DNA of 64,000 nucleotides. Origin: JAVBSX01 sp031549565 (GTDB taxonomy: Bacteria > Planctomycetota > Planctomycetia > Pirellulales > Thermoguttaceae). The stretch spans positions 1 through 64,000 of the forward strand of contig JAVBPO010000065.1 in NCBI GenBank assembly GCA_031549565.1, in the 5' to 3' direction. Positions 52,172-60,239 of the stretch are shown here, one piece after another (the first letter of the stretch is position 1; every line of letters begins with the position of its first letter). A model generated the notes under the pieces. It searched no databases and was not told the DNA's origin. It saw only the letters and a program-made list of their open reading frames with translations. The position numbers and the translations under genes are program-made.

Positions 52172-52621
52172 TCAAATTTCTTCTCTTTTACCTTCGGATG
52201 CTAAGATCAATTGCGAAAAATACATTTTATCCTCAATGTAAAGTGATAGAATACCGGCTAAAAGTACGAGAGAGTATATGATTGTTTTTAGCACAATATA
52301 CTCGCCCATAATAATATAGTATGGTATCACAAGTGGTAAAAAGTATATGTAGACATGCCAATATCTTTTTCTTGTATCTCTAATCTCGTCAGATGGGATT
52401 TGGTTCCATCCAAAAACTAAGTGACACAAGTGGAGAACCAGTAATGAAAGTGTCAATCCCAATGTAAAGTAAAAATAATCGATACCGTCTCTTTGATCGG
52501 CAAAGTGATTGATCATCACCCAAGAAAAGCCCAAAGGCACGATATTGATGGCAATCGTTATAATTGAAGCAAGAATTTTTCTCTTGACCAAACTACATAT
52601 ATTTGATTCATTTGACATCAT
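52172..52621 (-). CDS. Low-GC integral membrane protein of unknown function
   Basis: 149 residues with four hydrophobic helices (about 17-37, 47-68, 88-108 and 110-131) and short polar ends. The base composition is clearly lower in GC than its neighbours (TTT, ATA and AAA are frequent; rare elsewhere in this window), and the gene is bordered by repeats and remnants, which suggests recent acquisition. No family recognised. Two adjacent Met codons (52621 and 52618) could be the start. It has no co-directional partner. Confidence 0.62.
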   Translation of the reverse strand: MMSNESNICSLVKRKILASIITIAINIVPLGFSWVMINHFADQRDGIDYFYFTLGLTLSLLVLHLCHLVFGWNQIPSDEIRDTRKRYWHVYIYFLPLVIPYYIIMGEYIVLKTIIYSLVLLAGILSLYIEDKMYFSQLILASEGKREEI

Positions 52622-52797
52622 AACTCATTATGTGGCTTGGATTTGCGTGTTGTGTTCAGCCCGGATATTTCATAGGCCGATTTTCGACCCTGATGCCGCG
52701 ACCCGACGGTAAAGGCTGAAAAAGGGGGCGGGAGAGAAAAAGAGGAGAACAAACACGAATTCTACGGGATATTTCCGAGAAGGGGGTGTTCGTCTGA

Positions 52798-52992
52798 TCA
52801 GCGACCGACCAGTTTCTGCTGTCCTGCTTGTTTTTCCGCAGCTTTGCGGGCGCGGCGTTCCGCGATCTGTTGCTGGACCCAACAAGAAGCGGCATGCGAT
52901 TTAGCCCTACGTTCCTCCGGCGTCATCTCTTTCGTTTCCTCGTAGAGACGTTCACGAATTTGATGGATTTCTTCAACAATTTCATCGTTCAT
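52798..52992 (-). CDS. Small charged conserved protein (intact copy)
   Basis: 64 residues, MNDEIVEEIHQIRERLYEET and onward, very rich in Glu, Arg and Lys and probably one long helix. It contains SHAASCWVQQQIAERRARKA. Relatives are the amber-interrupted copy at 6571-6768 and the 5' fragment at 51886-51948. About 20 bases upstream of the ATG starts the duplicated 52-bp segment. Proteins of this kind are often antitoxins or toxin-associated small proteins, but no partner is seen, so the function is unknown. The 3' flank (to about 52740) is also shared with the 6.5-kb copy. Confidence 0.7.
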   Translation of the reverse strand: MNDEIVEEIHQIRERLYEETKEMTPEERRAKSHAASCWVQQQIAERRARKAAEKQAGQQKLVGR

Positions 52993-53010
52993 TGTTCAGT
53001 TCTCCGAACA

Positions 53011-53062
53011 GAGTGATCAAGCGACAACAGGACAATTATACCAAAACCCGTACGCTCTTGAA
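53011..53062. repeat. 52-bp duplicated segment (partner 51757-51808)
   Basis: GAGTGATCAAGCGACAACAG then GACAATTATACCAAAACCCG and TACGCTCTTGAAATCAT, between the small charged gene and flhB. See 51757 for the partner. Confidence 0.75.
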
Positions 53063-53097
53063 ATCATCCTTTCGGGACGACGAATCGCTGTGGGTAA

Positions 53098-54183
53098 CTA
53101 CGCGGCCCGGTTGCCTGGTGAAAACGTTTTTCCTTTGAGCCGGTAAACGTAGGCGAGAACTTCCGCGACGGCATTCCACTGTTCGAACGGAACCGGTCGG
53201 TCGACTTCGACATCCCTGTAAAGCGCTTGCGCGAGCGGTTTGCGTTCGAGAATCGGAATCCCATGCTCCAAAGCGATCCGCCGGATCCGCTGAGCGAGCA
53301 GGCCGGCCCCTTTGGCGACCACGATCGGCGCGATCATCTTTTCGTCCCATTGAAGTGCAACGGCCAGTTCCGTCGGATTCGTCACGACCACGTCCGCTTT
53401 CGGGACCGATTGTCCCATTCGCTGTTGCGCCATTTCCCGTTGGATTTGCCGACGTCTTTGCATAATCTCCGGATTACCGAGCGTGTTCTTCATTTCTTCC
53501 TTGATTTCCTCGGTCGTCATTTTCAGGTCGTTCTCGTACTTCCATTTTTGGTACATGTAATCGAGAATCGCGAGTATGACCAATGCGACAGCCATTTTCA
53601 GCGCGACCCAGAGAATCGTCTGGAACAGGAAGATGCTGATTTGACCGTCGGTCAGTTCGATCAAGCCGAGAAGCTGGTCGATGTCCTTGATTACGGCATA
53701 AAACGCAACGATCGAGCAGATTCCGATTTTCACGATTCCCATCACCAGCCGCATCACGCTCTGCATGGAAAAAATCCGGCCGAACCCTTTGATCGGATCC
53801 AAATGCGACGGATTGAACGCCAATTTGTTCGGCAGCCAGAGAAATCCCACTTGGGCGAGATTCACGAGAATCGCCGCGACGACAAGCGAAAGAAAGAAAA
53901 AGGAGAGATGCTTGGTAAAATGGAGAATGGCCGCGACAAAATAGGAAACGAGATCATTTTGATTGGCGACGTAAACAAAGGTCTCACCGCTAAAGTTTTC
54001 TTCGGCGAAAGAGTAAATCTGGGTGCAGATTCCCCGCCCTTGGGTCATCAGGAGCACGACGGCGATCAGCAGCAGCAGCGCGGACGCCAAATCCTGGCTC
54101 TTGGCGACGTTCCCCTCCTCCCGCGCCTGCTCACGGCGTCTTGGAGTTGGATCATGGGTCTTTTCCCCCCCTTCGTCCGGCAT
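53098..54183 (-). CDS. flhB: FlhB-like flagellar type III export switch protein with NPTE motif
   Basis: 361 residues. EKTHDPTPRRREQAREEGNV at the N-terminus and four membrane helices (about 34-48, 84-112, 146-166 and 186-208) are typical for FlhB. The cytoplasmic domain has the self-cleavage site as VVVTNPTELAVALQW, N269-P270-T271-E272: canonical FlhB has NPTH, so the fourth residue differs. The rest, KGAGLLAQRIRRIALEHGIPI followed by PLAQALYRDVEV, is intact. In flagellar export FlhB switches substrate specificity after autocleavage. No other flagellar or secretion gene is in this window; it may belong to a scattered flagellar set. A T3SS EscU/YscU relative is less likely by length. Confidence 0.85.
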   Translation of the reverse strand: MPDEGGEKTHDPTPRRREQAREEGNVAKSQDLASALLLLIAVVLLMTQGRGICTQIYSFAEENFSGETFVYVANQNDLVSYFVAAILHFTKHLSFFFLSLVVAAILVNLAQVGFLWLPNKLAFNPSHLDPIKGFGRIFSMQSVMRLVMGIVKIGICSIVAFYAVIKDIDQLLGLIELTDGQISIFLFQTILWVALKMAVALVILAILDYMYQKWKYENDLKMTTEEIKEEMKNTLGNPEIMQRRRQIQREMAQQRMGQSVPKADVVVTNPTELAVALQWDEKMIAPIVVAKGAGLLAQRIRRIALEHGIPILERKPLAQALYRDVEVDRPVPFEQWNAVAEVLAYVYRLKGKTFSPGNRAA

Positions 54184-54396
54184 GAGAAATCAGCAAATCC
54201 TGATGTTTTTGGTGATAATTAAAGTAACGGCTTGGGATCATAGCCGATTTCAGGTGTTTGACGCAAGAGGGAAAATTTCACGAAAATATATCGAAACATT
54301 TTGTCGGTGTAACGGTTATAGTACTTGATACGAGACGGAAGGGAGTTCGTTTCTCCCCGGTCGCATCGAAACAACCGAAATGTCAAGGATGAAATC

Positions 54397-54885
54397 ATGA
54401 AAACGAAAAAAGGAAATCAGTGGCTCGTTTTTCTCTTCGCGGCCCTTTTGTTAAGCTGTATCACGGAAAACGCCCAAGCACAAGCTCGCTCCGGCAAAAA
54501 CACGACTCCTTTCACCCCCAATCGGCAGGAACCGAACGTTCCGCCGAAGCCAAACGATACCCGTTTGGAGAGAGATCGTCTGGAAAGGGAACGCTTGGAA
54601 AAAGAACGTCTCGAAAAGGAACGTTTCAGCAAGGATCGTCCGGATAAGGATCGTTTGGAAAAGGATCGAAAGAAATTGGAGCAGCAGCGTTTGGAAGAGG
54701 AGAAACGGAAGCAGGAGCAGCTTCGACTGGAAAAAGAACGTCAAAAACACGAGCAGCTCAAACGGGAACAAGAAGCGAAAAAACCGCTTCCGCCCCCGGT
54801 GAAACCGACTCCGCCCGCTCCGCCTCGTGTGGAACCGCCGCGAAATCGGGGAATCGGCGGGTTTCTCCGCGGTTTGTTCTCCTGA
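54397..54885 (+). CDS. Exported ER/K-rich protein with Pro-rich linker
   Basis: 162 residues. Signal peptide (about 1-27, ending ENAQA-QA; a Cys in LLLSCITEN could alternatively be a lipobox). Residues about 53-128 are a long run of Arg/Glu/Lys/Leu units (for example LERERLEKERLEKERFSKDR), predicted to form a single charged alpha helix. This is followed by PLPPPVKPTPPAPP and a small hydrophobic end GIGGFLRGLFS. No family recognised. The ER/K helix would be a rigid spacer in the periplasm. A ribosome site AAGGATG lies 8 bases upstream of the ATG. Confidence 0.7.
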   Translation: MKTKKGNQWLVFLFAALLLSCITENAQAQARSGKNTTPFTPNRQEPNVPPKPNDTRLERDRLERERLEKERLEKERFSKDRPDKDRLEKDRKKLEQQRLEEEKRKQEQLRLEKERQKHEQLKREQEAKKPLPPPVKPTPPAPPRVEPPRNRGIGGFLRGLFS

Positions 54886-54989
54886 TTTTCCGGCGGGCGG
54901 GGGCTTGAACGGTTTTAAGCCGTGCAGAAACGACCGGTTCTTGACGGCGTGGAGTATAACGGCTTCGCCAGAAAGTTCCATGTCGGTTT

Positions 54990-55105
54990 TGTCATCCTGA
55001 GGTACTCCGAAGGATCTGGTGTCAAGCGGTGTTCGCAACACAATGCGTGTCGGCCGGATACGCCAGATTCTTCGCTCCGTGAGTACACTGCGCTCAGAAT
55101 GACAT
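54990..55105. repeat. Dispersed repeat, TCATCCTGAGGTACTCCGAAG family, copy 3
   Basis: GTCATCCTGAGGTACTCCGAAG, variable centre (with ATCTGGTGTCAAGCGGTGTTC), then GCCAGATTCTTCGCTCCGTGAG and GCTCAGAATGAC. It is close in sequence to the copy at 14-170. Confidence 0.7.
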
Positions 55106-55162
55106 CATTATCTCACTCGGGTATTTTCGGCATTTTACTTTCTGGCGAAGCCTAACGGCAAC

Positions 55163-55191
55163 CAAGCCCCGTGAAGGGGCTTGATTTTTTT
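55163..55191 (+). terminator. Rho-independent terminator
   Basis: CAAGCCCC-GTGA-GGGGCTTG hairpin followed by ATTTTTTT, about 280 bases after the ER/K-rich gene and just before the symporter gene. Confidence 0.85.
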
Positions 55192-55210
55192 GCGACGGTA
55201 TGGAAAGATA

Positions 55211-57418
55211 ATGCGGTTCAGGTTTTTTATTCGCTTTCTTTTGTTCACTCCGAAAATACCGTCCACTTCCATGTCTCATCCCTTATTTGCCCTTGCCGAA
55301 GCCGCGGAAACGGCCGGCGAAGTCGTCGCGCAGGTCGGCGATGTCGCCCCGGAAACCTCTTCGATGCTCTATCTCGACGTCGGCGTCTTTTGTGCGTTCG
55401 TTTTTCTGGTCGTGTTCGTCGGGATCTTCATGAGCCGCCGCACGAAAGAAGGCAAAGAAAGCGAATCGTATTTCCTCGCCGGTCGCGGACTTGGATGGTG
55501 TCTGATCGGCTTTTCGCTGATCGCCGCGAATATCTCGACCGAACAGTTCGTCGGCATGTCGGGGCAAGCGGCCATGTACCTCGGGTTGGCTATTGCTTCC
55601 TACGAATGGATGGCCGCGGTGACGTTGGTGTTCGTCGCCTTCTATTTTCTGCCGCAATTTCTCAAGACGGGAATCTATACGATTCCGGAGTTTTTGGAAA
55701 AACGGTACAACCGGATATCCCGAACGATCATGTCCGCGTTCATGGCGGTGATGCTAATTTCCGTTTCATTTGCGGCGGTGGTCTACTCCGGGGCGAAAGT
55801 GTTTTCCGTACTTTTCAAAGACATGGAGCTCGGCGGCGTCACGTTGAATATCCCGACGCTCTGTTTCGTGATCGGCTTTTTCGCGATGGTTTACGTCGTT
55901 TGCGGCGGACTCAAAGCGTGTGCCTGGGCCGACTTGCTTCAAGGTTCCGCGCTGATTGTCGGTGGGGGGATGATTCTTTATTTCGCGCTGATGACCTTGG
56001 GAGAAATCGAGCCGACGAAACTCATGACGACCGCCGGCCCGGTTACACAAGAAGTTGCCGCAACGATTACCCAACCCGACGCGCCCCCCCTCGTTCAAGG
56101 CTGGGACCGATTCATGACGCTCAACCGTGATAAGCTGCGGATGAACCTTCCGGCGAGCGACTCGATCCTGCCGTTTACGGCGCTGATTATCGGACTCTGG
56201 ATTCCGAACTTTTATTACTGGGGTTTGAACCAGTACGTCGTCCAGCGAACGCTCGGGTCGCAGTCGCTGTCCCAAGGGCAAAAGGGGATAATTTTCGCGG
56301 CGTTTATGAAGTTGATCATTCCGTTCGTGATCGTATTCCCGGGGATCATCGCTTTTAACCTGTTCAGCGGCGAACTGCGGCAGGAAGCCGGGGTCGAAAT
56401 TCGTAACGGCGAAAGGCTGACCGAATTCGAAACCTTGAAGTCGGATCCCGGCGACTCGCTGGCCATTTTCGATTTCAACGACGATTTCGCGAAGTTGGAA
56501 CCTGAAAAAGCGAAGGAAATCGCGACCTATAACGCCGGTGTAGTCGGTTTGGTCGAACCGGCGGAACAGACGCCCATGGAGCTGCAAAAGGCGGTCATGG
56601 AAAAAGTCAAGGAAGAAAACGTCGTTCGTAATCGGGACGCTTGGAAACTCCGGTTCGGGGCGAAACCGGAAGAGCCGTTCGCCAAACCGTTCGAGATTAA
56701 AAAACAACTTGTCGGATACGATTACGATTCGGCGTTTCCCGCTTTGGTAAGCAACCTGATTCCGCCGGGATTCCGGGGGTTCGTGTTGGCAGCGATTCTC
56801 GGAGCGGTCATCAGTTCGTTAGCGGCGGTTCTCAACGCGGCTTCGACGATCATTACGTTCGATATTTTCAAGGAATATTTCGCGAAGACCGCTTCGGAAA
56901 AGACGCTGGTCTTCACGGGTCGGATCATTGTCGTAGTTTTCGGAATCGCCGGTTGTTGTATCGCGTTGTTCCTGGATAATCCGAAATTTCAGGGAATCTT
57001 TACGTACATTCAGGAGTTTCAGGGATTCCTTTCACCGGGAATTTTGGCGGCGTTTTTGTTCGGCTTTTTCGCCCGATATGCTCCCGCCGCTTGCGGTCCG
57101 ACCGCTTTGATCGGTTCGCCGATCATTTACGGACTTTTGATGAAATTCACACCGTATATCGCGTTTCTGGATCGGATGGCGATTACGTTCGGAGCCGTGA
57201 TTGCGTTGCTCGGGTTTTTGACCGCGTTTTTCCCGCGAAAAGAGCCGTTCGTGCCGCACGGAGAAACGACGATCGACCTGCGAACGTCCCGCTCCGCCAA
57301 AGTCGGCGGCGTGATCGTCGTCCTCTTGACGATCGCGATGTACATCTACTTCTGGCAATACGATTGGCCCGCCTTCGGAAACTTTTTCGAAGACCTGTTT
57401 TTCAAACTACTACCGTAA
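55211..57418 (+). CDS. Sodium:solute symporter (SSS/SGLT family)
   Basis: 735 residues with about 13-14 membrane helices. The N-terminal region VGVFCAFVFLVVFVGIFMSR and then ESYFLAGRGLGWCLIGFSLIAANIS are typical of the SSS family, as are AVYSGAKVFSVLFKD and NFYYWGLNQYVVQRTLGSQS with the conserved sugar-transporter NQ..VQR. An internal hydrophilic insertion (about residues 395-500) is unusual. It probably takes up a sugar or sugar acid with Na+. The start at 55211 has a GGAAAG 3 bases upstream and adds a short hydrophobic leader; ATG 55271 (MSHPLFALAEAAETAG) is a possible alternative. A terminator lies just upstream, so it has its own promoter. Confidence 0.85.
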   Translation: MRFRFFIRFLLFTPKIPSTSMSHPLFALAEAAETAGEVVAQVGDVAPETSSMLYLDVGVFCAFVFLVVFVGIFMSRRTKEGKESESYFLAGRGLGWCLIGFSLIAANISTEQFVGMSGQAAMYLGLAIASYEWMAAVTLVFVAFYFLPQFLKTGIYTIPEFLEKRYNRISRTIMSAFMAVMLISVSFAAVVYSGAKVFSVLFKDMELGGVTLNIPTLCFVIGFFAMVYVVCGGLKACAWADLLQGSALIVGGGMILYFALMTLGEIEPTKLMTTAGPVTQEVAATITQPDAPPLVQGWDRFMTLNRDKLRMNLPASDSILPFTALIIGLWIPNFYYWGLNQYVVQRTLGSQSLSQGQKGIIFAAFMKLIIPFVIVFPGIIAFNLFSGELRQEAGVEIRNGERLTEFETLKSDPGDSLAIFDFNDDFAKLEPEKAKEIATYNAGVVGLVEPAEQTPMELQKAVMEKVKEENVVRNRDAWKLRFGAKPEEPFAKPFEIKKQLVGYDYDSAFPALVSNLIPPGFRGFVLAAILGAVISSLAAVLNAASTIITFDIFKEYFAKTASEKTLVFTGRIIVVVFGIAGCCIALFLDNPKFQGIFTYIQEFQGFLSPGILAAFLFGFFARYAPAACGPTALIGSPIIYGLLMKFTPYIAFLDRMAITFGAVIALLGFLTAFFPRKEPFVPHGETTIDLRTSRSAKVGGVIVVLLTIAMYIYFWQYDWPAFGNFFEDLFFKLLP

Positions 57419-57423
57419 GATTT

Positions 57424-57522
57424 AATTACAAATTACGAATTACTAATTACTAATTGCTCTTCGTTGAATATAATTTAGTGCGGTTCTTAATTCGTAATTA
57501 GTAATTTGTAATTCGTAATTAA
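57424..57522. repeat. Inverted pair of AATTACGAATTACTAATTAC / ...AGTAATTCGTAATT arrays
   Basis: AATTACAAATTACGAATTAC and repeats of ACTAATT (57424-57461) face AATTCGTAATTAGTAATTTG (57485-57522). Units are 7-8 bp. The arms are nearly complementary and fill the whole gap between the symporter and AMMECR1-MEMO genes. Confidence 0.85.
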
Positions 57523-57525
57523 TAT

Positions 57526-59709
57526 ATGCCTTTTCCCATAGAGTTGACCGCCGATGAGCGGGATTTGATTTTTCAGGCAACGGGACGTCGGGTCGCCGCG
57601 ATCGTGTGCAATACGCCGAGCGAGAAGCTTCGCAGCGAACTCGGGTCGGAATTGTCCGAACGGAGCATCCTCGGAGCGTTCGTCAGCCTGAAGCGACACG
57701 GCCAATTGCGCTCCTGCATGGGGTGCCTCGCCGAATCTTTCGCGCTGGCCGACGCCGTGGAAAACGCCGCGACCCGGGCTTCGAAAGATGATCCGCGTTT
57801 TCCTCCCATTACGCCGGAAGAGCTGCTCGAACTGGAGATGGAGGTCTGGCTCCTTTGGGGGATGAAAAAATCAACCGCCCCCGCGATGGACCGGATTCAT
57901 GAAATCGAAATCGGGCGGCACGGTATCGTCCTCGAAAAAGGAGCCCATCGCGGGCTGCTGCTCCCCGGCGTCGCGGTCGAACACGGTATGGACGCGCTCG
58001 CGTTTCTTGAAGCGTGCTGCCGCAAAGCAAACCTGCCTCCGAACGCGTGGTTCGACGAATCCGTCACGTTTTCGACGTTCGAGGGGCTCGCGATTTCCGG
58101 TCGAATAGACGAAGTGAAAATCGAAAATCCGGAAACCCTCGTCGCGATGGGACGCCGTGGGCCGCTGCAAATGATGACCCGTGAAAAAACGGGACCGTCG
58201 CACGAAGACGTCCTCAAACTGCGCGACCTTTGCCGGAACAATTTTTTCCTCTGCTCCGACGGTATGACGCCGACTTACGTCCGTCCCGACGCTTTCGACG
58301 GCGAAGTCTACGGGATCGCGGTTTCCGTTCAGTTTCCGGACCGACCGCTGATGGTCTGCTCGAAAATCGGAACGAAATCAGAGATGCCGCTCCAGGCATC
58401 GCTGCTCGATCTGATCCAGGTGCTGGTTCAACAGGTCGCAAGACTCGGCGCGACCCACCAGGAGCGAGTCGACGCCCGGTTCGATTTGACCGTGTTCTGG
58501 GATCCGACGTATCACGGAACGCCGCTCGATCACGATCTGTCGCAAGTCGATTCGTTTCGCCGCAGTTTGATGGTCGCCGGACCCGACGGCTGGGTATTGC
58601 AATTCAATCCGGACGTTCCGATTTCCGGCGTCTTGGAAGACGCGATCGACTACTTGAAAATCACGGACCGGGCCGAAGCGAGTATTTTGTCGTTCGAAAC
58701 GATGTCGACGACGCAACACCTGTTGGCGTCCAGCGTTTCCAAACCGGTTCTCGGCGAATCGAAGCGTCCCCCGGCGGTCGCGGGCGCGTTTTATCCGAGT
58801 GATATCACGCTGATGAACGCCGAATTGCAGCGGATGTTCGCCCCCGGCCCGATCACCGGCAAGCAAGGTTTTTTCGGGACGAACCGACCGCAAAGAGAGC
58901 GGCTCCACGGCGCGAACACGCCGCCGGGACAGGATCCCGCCGGGGGAATCCGTTTCGGCAGCGGAAAGAAAACCGAACCGCGTCCCGAGCTCCCGCCGAC
59001 CGATTTCTACTCCGCCGCGATGATACCACACGCCGGTTGGGTTTACTCCGGTCGGCTCGCGGCGCAGACTTTGGCGAAAGTCCGTTTTCCTTCAACGGCG
59101 ATCCTTTTTTCCCCGAAGCATCGGGCCGGTGGACCGGATTGGGCCGTTGCGCCGAATCGCTCCTGGCTGTTGCCCGGAATGGAGGTCGCTTCGGATTACG
59201 CCTTGGCCCGGGAAATCGCCGAATCGGTCGACTTGATGCAACTCGATGCGACGGCTCACGCCCAAGAGCACGCGATCGAAGTCCAGTTGCCGTTGATCCA
59301 CTATCTTTCACCGGAAACGAAAGTCGTCGGAATCGCGATGCACGGCAGTCCGTGGGAAGTGCTCCAGGAAGAAGCGTCTCTGTTCGCGAACCTGATGCGT
59401 CGGGTTCCGCAGTTGCCGCTGTTCCTCATTTCGACGGACATGAACCATTACGCTTCGGAAGAAGCGACACGGGAAGTCGATCGGGTCGCCCTCACGGCTT
59501 TGCAAACGCTCGATCCGCGACACCTGCTCGAAACGGTCCTGGAAAACCGGATCTCGATGTGCGGCGTCACGGCGACGGTGTTCGTGATGGAGGTGCTCAA
59601 ACAACTCGGCCTACTCAACGAATGCGTTCCCGTCGGATACACGACCAGCGCGGAAGTGTCCGGAGACACCACCCGGGTCGTCGGTTACGCGGGGGTTTTG
59701 TTTCGTTAA
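57526..59709 (+). CDS. AMMECR1-MEMO1 fusion protein (AmmeMemoRadiSam system proteins A and B in one chain)
   Basis: 727 residues. Residues about 1-200: AMMECR1 domain with GAFVSLKRHGQLRSCMGCLAES and LEMEVWLLWG. Residues about 210-420: a diverged second copy-like region (GEVYGIAVSVQFPDRPLMVC, ARFDLTVFWDPTYH). Residues about 440-727: MEMO1-like domain with RPPAVAGAFYPSD, MIPHAGWVYSGR, AQEHAIEVQLPLI, STDMNHYASE and CGVTATVFV, retaining the conserved His/Asp/Cys cluster. The two proteins are usually separate and encoded near a radical SAM enzyme; that enzyme is not visible in this window. The biochemical role of the system is still not established. It begins just after the A/T-rich array. Confidence 0.88.
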   Translation: MPFPIELTADERDLIFQATGRRVAAIVCNTPSEKLRSELGSELSERSILGAFVSLKRHGQLRSCMGCLAESFALADAVENAATRASKDDPRFPPITPEELLELEMEVWLLWGMKKSTAPAMDRIHEIEIGRHGIVLEKGAHRGLLLPGVAVEHGMDALAFLEACCRKANLPPNAWFDESVTFSTFEGLAISGRIDEVKIENPETLVAMGRRGPLQMMTREKTGPSHEDVLKLRDLCRNNFFLCSDGMTPTYVRPDAFDGEVYGIAVSVQFPDRPLMVCSKIGTKSEMPLQASLLDLIQVLVQQVARLGATHQERVDARFDLTVFWDPTYHGTPLDHDLSQVDSFRRSLMVAGPDGWVLQFNPDVPISGVLEDAIDYLKITDRAEASILSFETMSTTQHLLASSVSKPVLGESKRPPAVAGAFYPSDITLMNAELQRMFAPGPITGKQGFFGTNRPQRERLHGANTPPGQDPAGGIRFGSGKKTEPRPELPPTDFYSAAMIPHAGWVYSGRLAAQTLAKVRFPSTAILFSPKHRAGGPDWAVAPNRSWLLPGMEVASDYALAREIAESVDLMQLDATAHAQEHAIEVQLPLIHYLSPETKVVGIAMHGSPWEVLQEEASLFANLMRRVPQLPLFLISTDMNHYASEEATREVDRVALTALQTLDPRHLLETVLENRISMCGVTATVFVMEVLKQLGLLNECVPVGYTTSAEVSGDTTRVVGYAGVLFR

Positions 59710-59771
59710 TCGGTAATCCGCATGACACCGGCAGCTGCGCTGCTCGGGCTAAACAAACGATATTAACACTC

Positions 59772-60116
59772 ATGGAAAAGACGATCTTTAGACGAATCAT
59801 CGACCGGGAAATTCCGGCGGACATCATTTACGAGGACGACTTGTGCCTGGCGTTTACGGACATTAATCCGCAGGCTCCGGTTCATTTTCTCGTGATTCCG
59901 AAAAAGGAGATTCCTTCGACGGACGCGGTCGAAGAATCCGACGCCGCGCTCGTGGGGCACTTGTTTTGCGTGATCGGGCAACTCGCCCGGGAAAAGGAAT
60001 TGCTCCCCGACGGCTATCGGGTCGTCTCCAACTGCGGTCCCAACGCCGGCCAAACGGTCTCGCATCTCCACTTCCACGTCCTCGGCGGTCGAAACATGAA
60101 CTGGCCGCCGGGGTGA
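59772..60116 (+). CDS. HIT family nucleotide hydrolase (HinT-like)
   Basis: 114 residues with the full fold: IFRRIIDREIPADIIYEDD, AFTDINPQAPVHFLVIPK, and the catalytic HIT motif SHLHFHVLGGRNMNW with H98, H100 and H102. It hydrolyses AMP-linked substrates such as aminoacyl-AMP or adenosine phosphoramidates. The ATG at 59772 gives the standard HINT length. It lies 62 bases after the AMMECR1-MEMO gene, in the same direction and possibly the same transcript. Confidence 0.93.
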   Translation: MEKTIFRRIIDREIPADIIYEDDLCLAFTDINPQAPVHFLVIPKKEIPSTDAVEESDAALVGHLFCVIGQLAREKELLPDGYRVVSNCGPNAGQTVSHLHFHVLGGRNMNWPPG

Positions 60117-60120
60117 GCGA

Positions 60121-60233
60121 TTAATTATGAATTATGAATCTTGAATTATGAATGAAGGATATTTTCTAATCTTTCATTCATCGATGTTTTTAATTCGTAA
60201 TTCATAATTCATAATTCAAAATTCATAATTCAT
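60121..60233. repeat. Inverted pair of AATTATGAATTATG / ATTCATAATTCATA arrays
   Basis: AATTATGAATTATGAATCTT at the left (60121-60160) and AATTCGTAATTCATAATTCA with further ATTCATAATTC at the right (60190-60233), about 30 bases apart and nearly complementary, in 7-bp units. Confidence 0.85.
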
Positions 60234-60239
60234 TCTTCC

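Larger units (their letters stand above)
54886..55210. other. Intergenic region with a dispersed repeat and a terminator
   Basis: Contains the TCATCCTGAGGTACTCCGAAG repeat (54990-55105) and a strong hairpin-T-tract terminator at 55163-55191. No gene. Confidence 0.6.
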
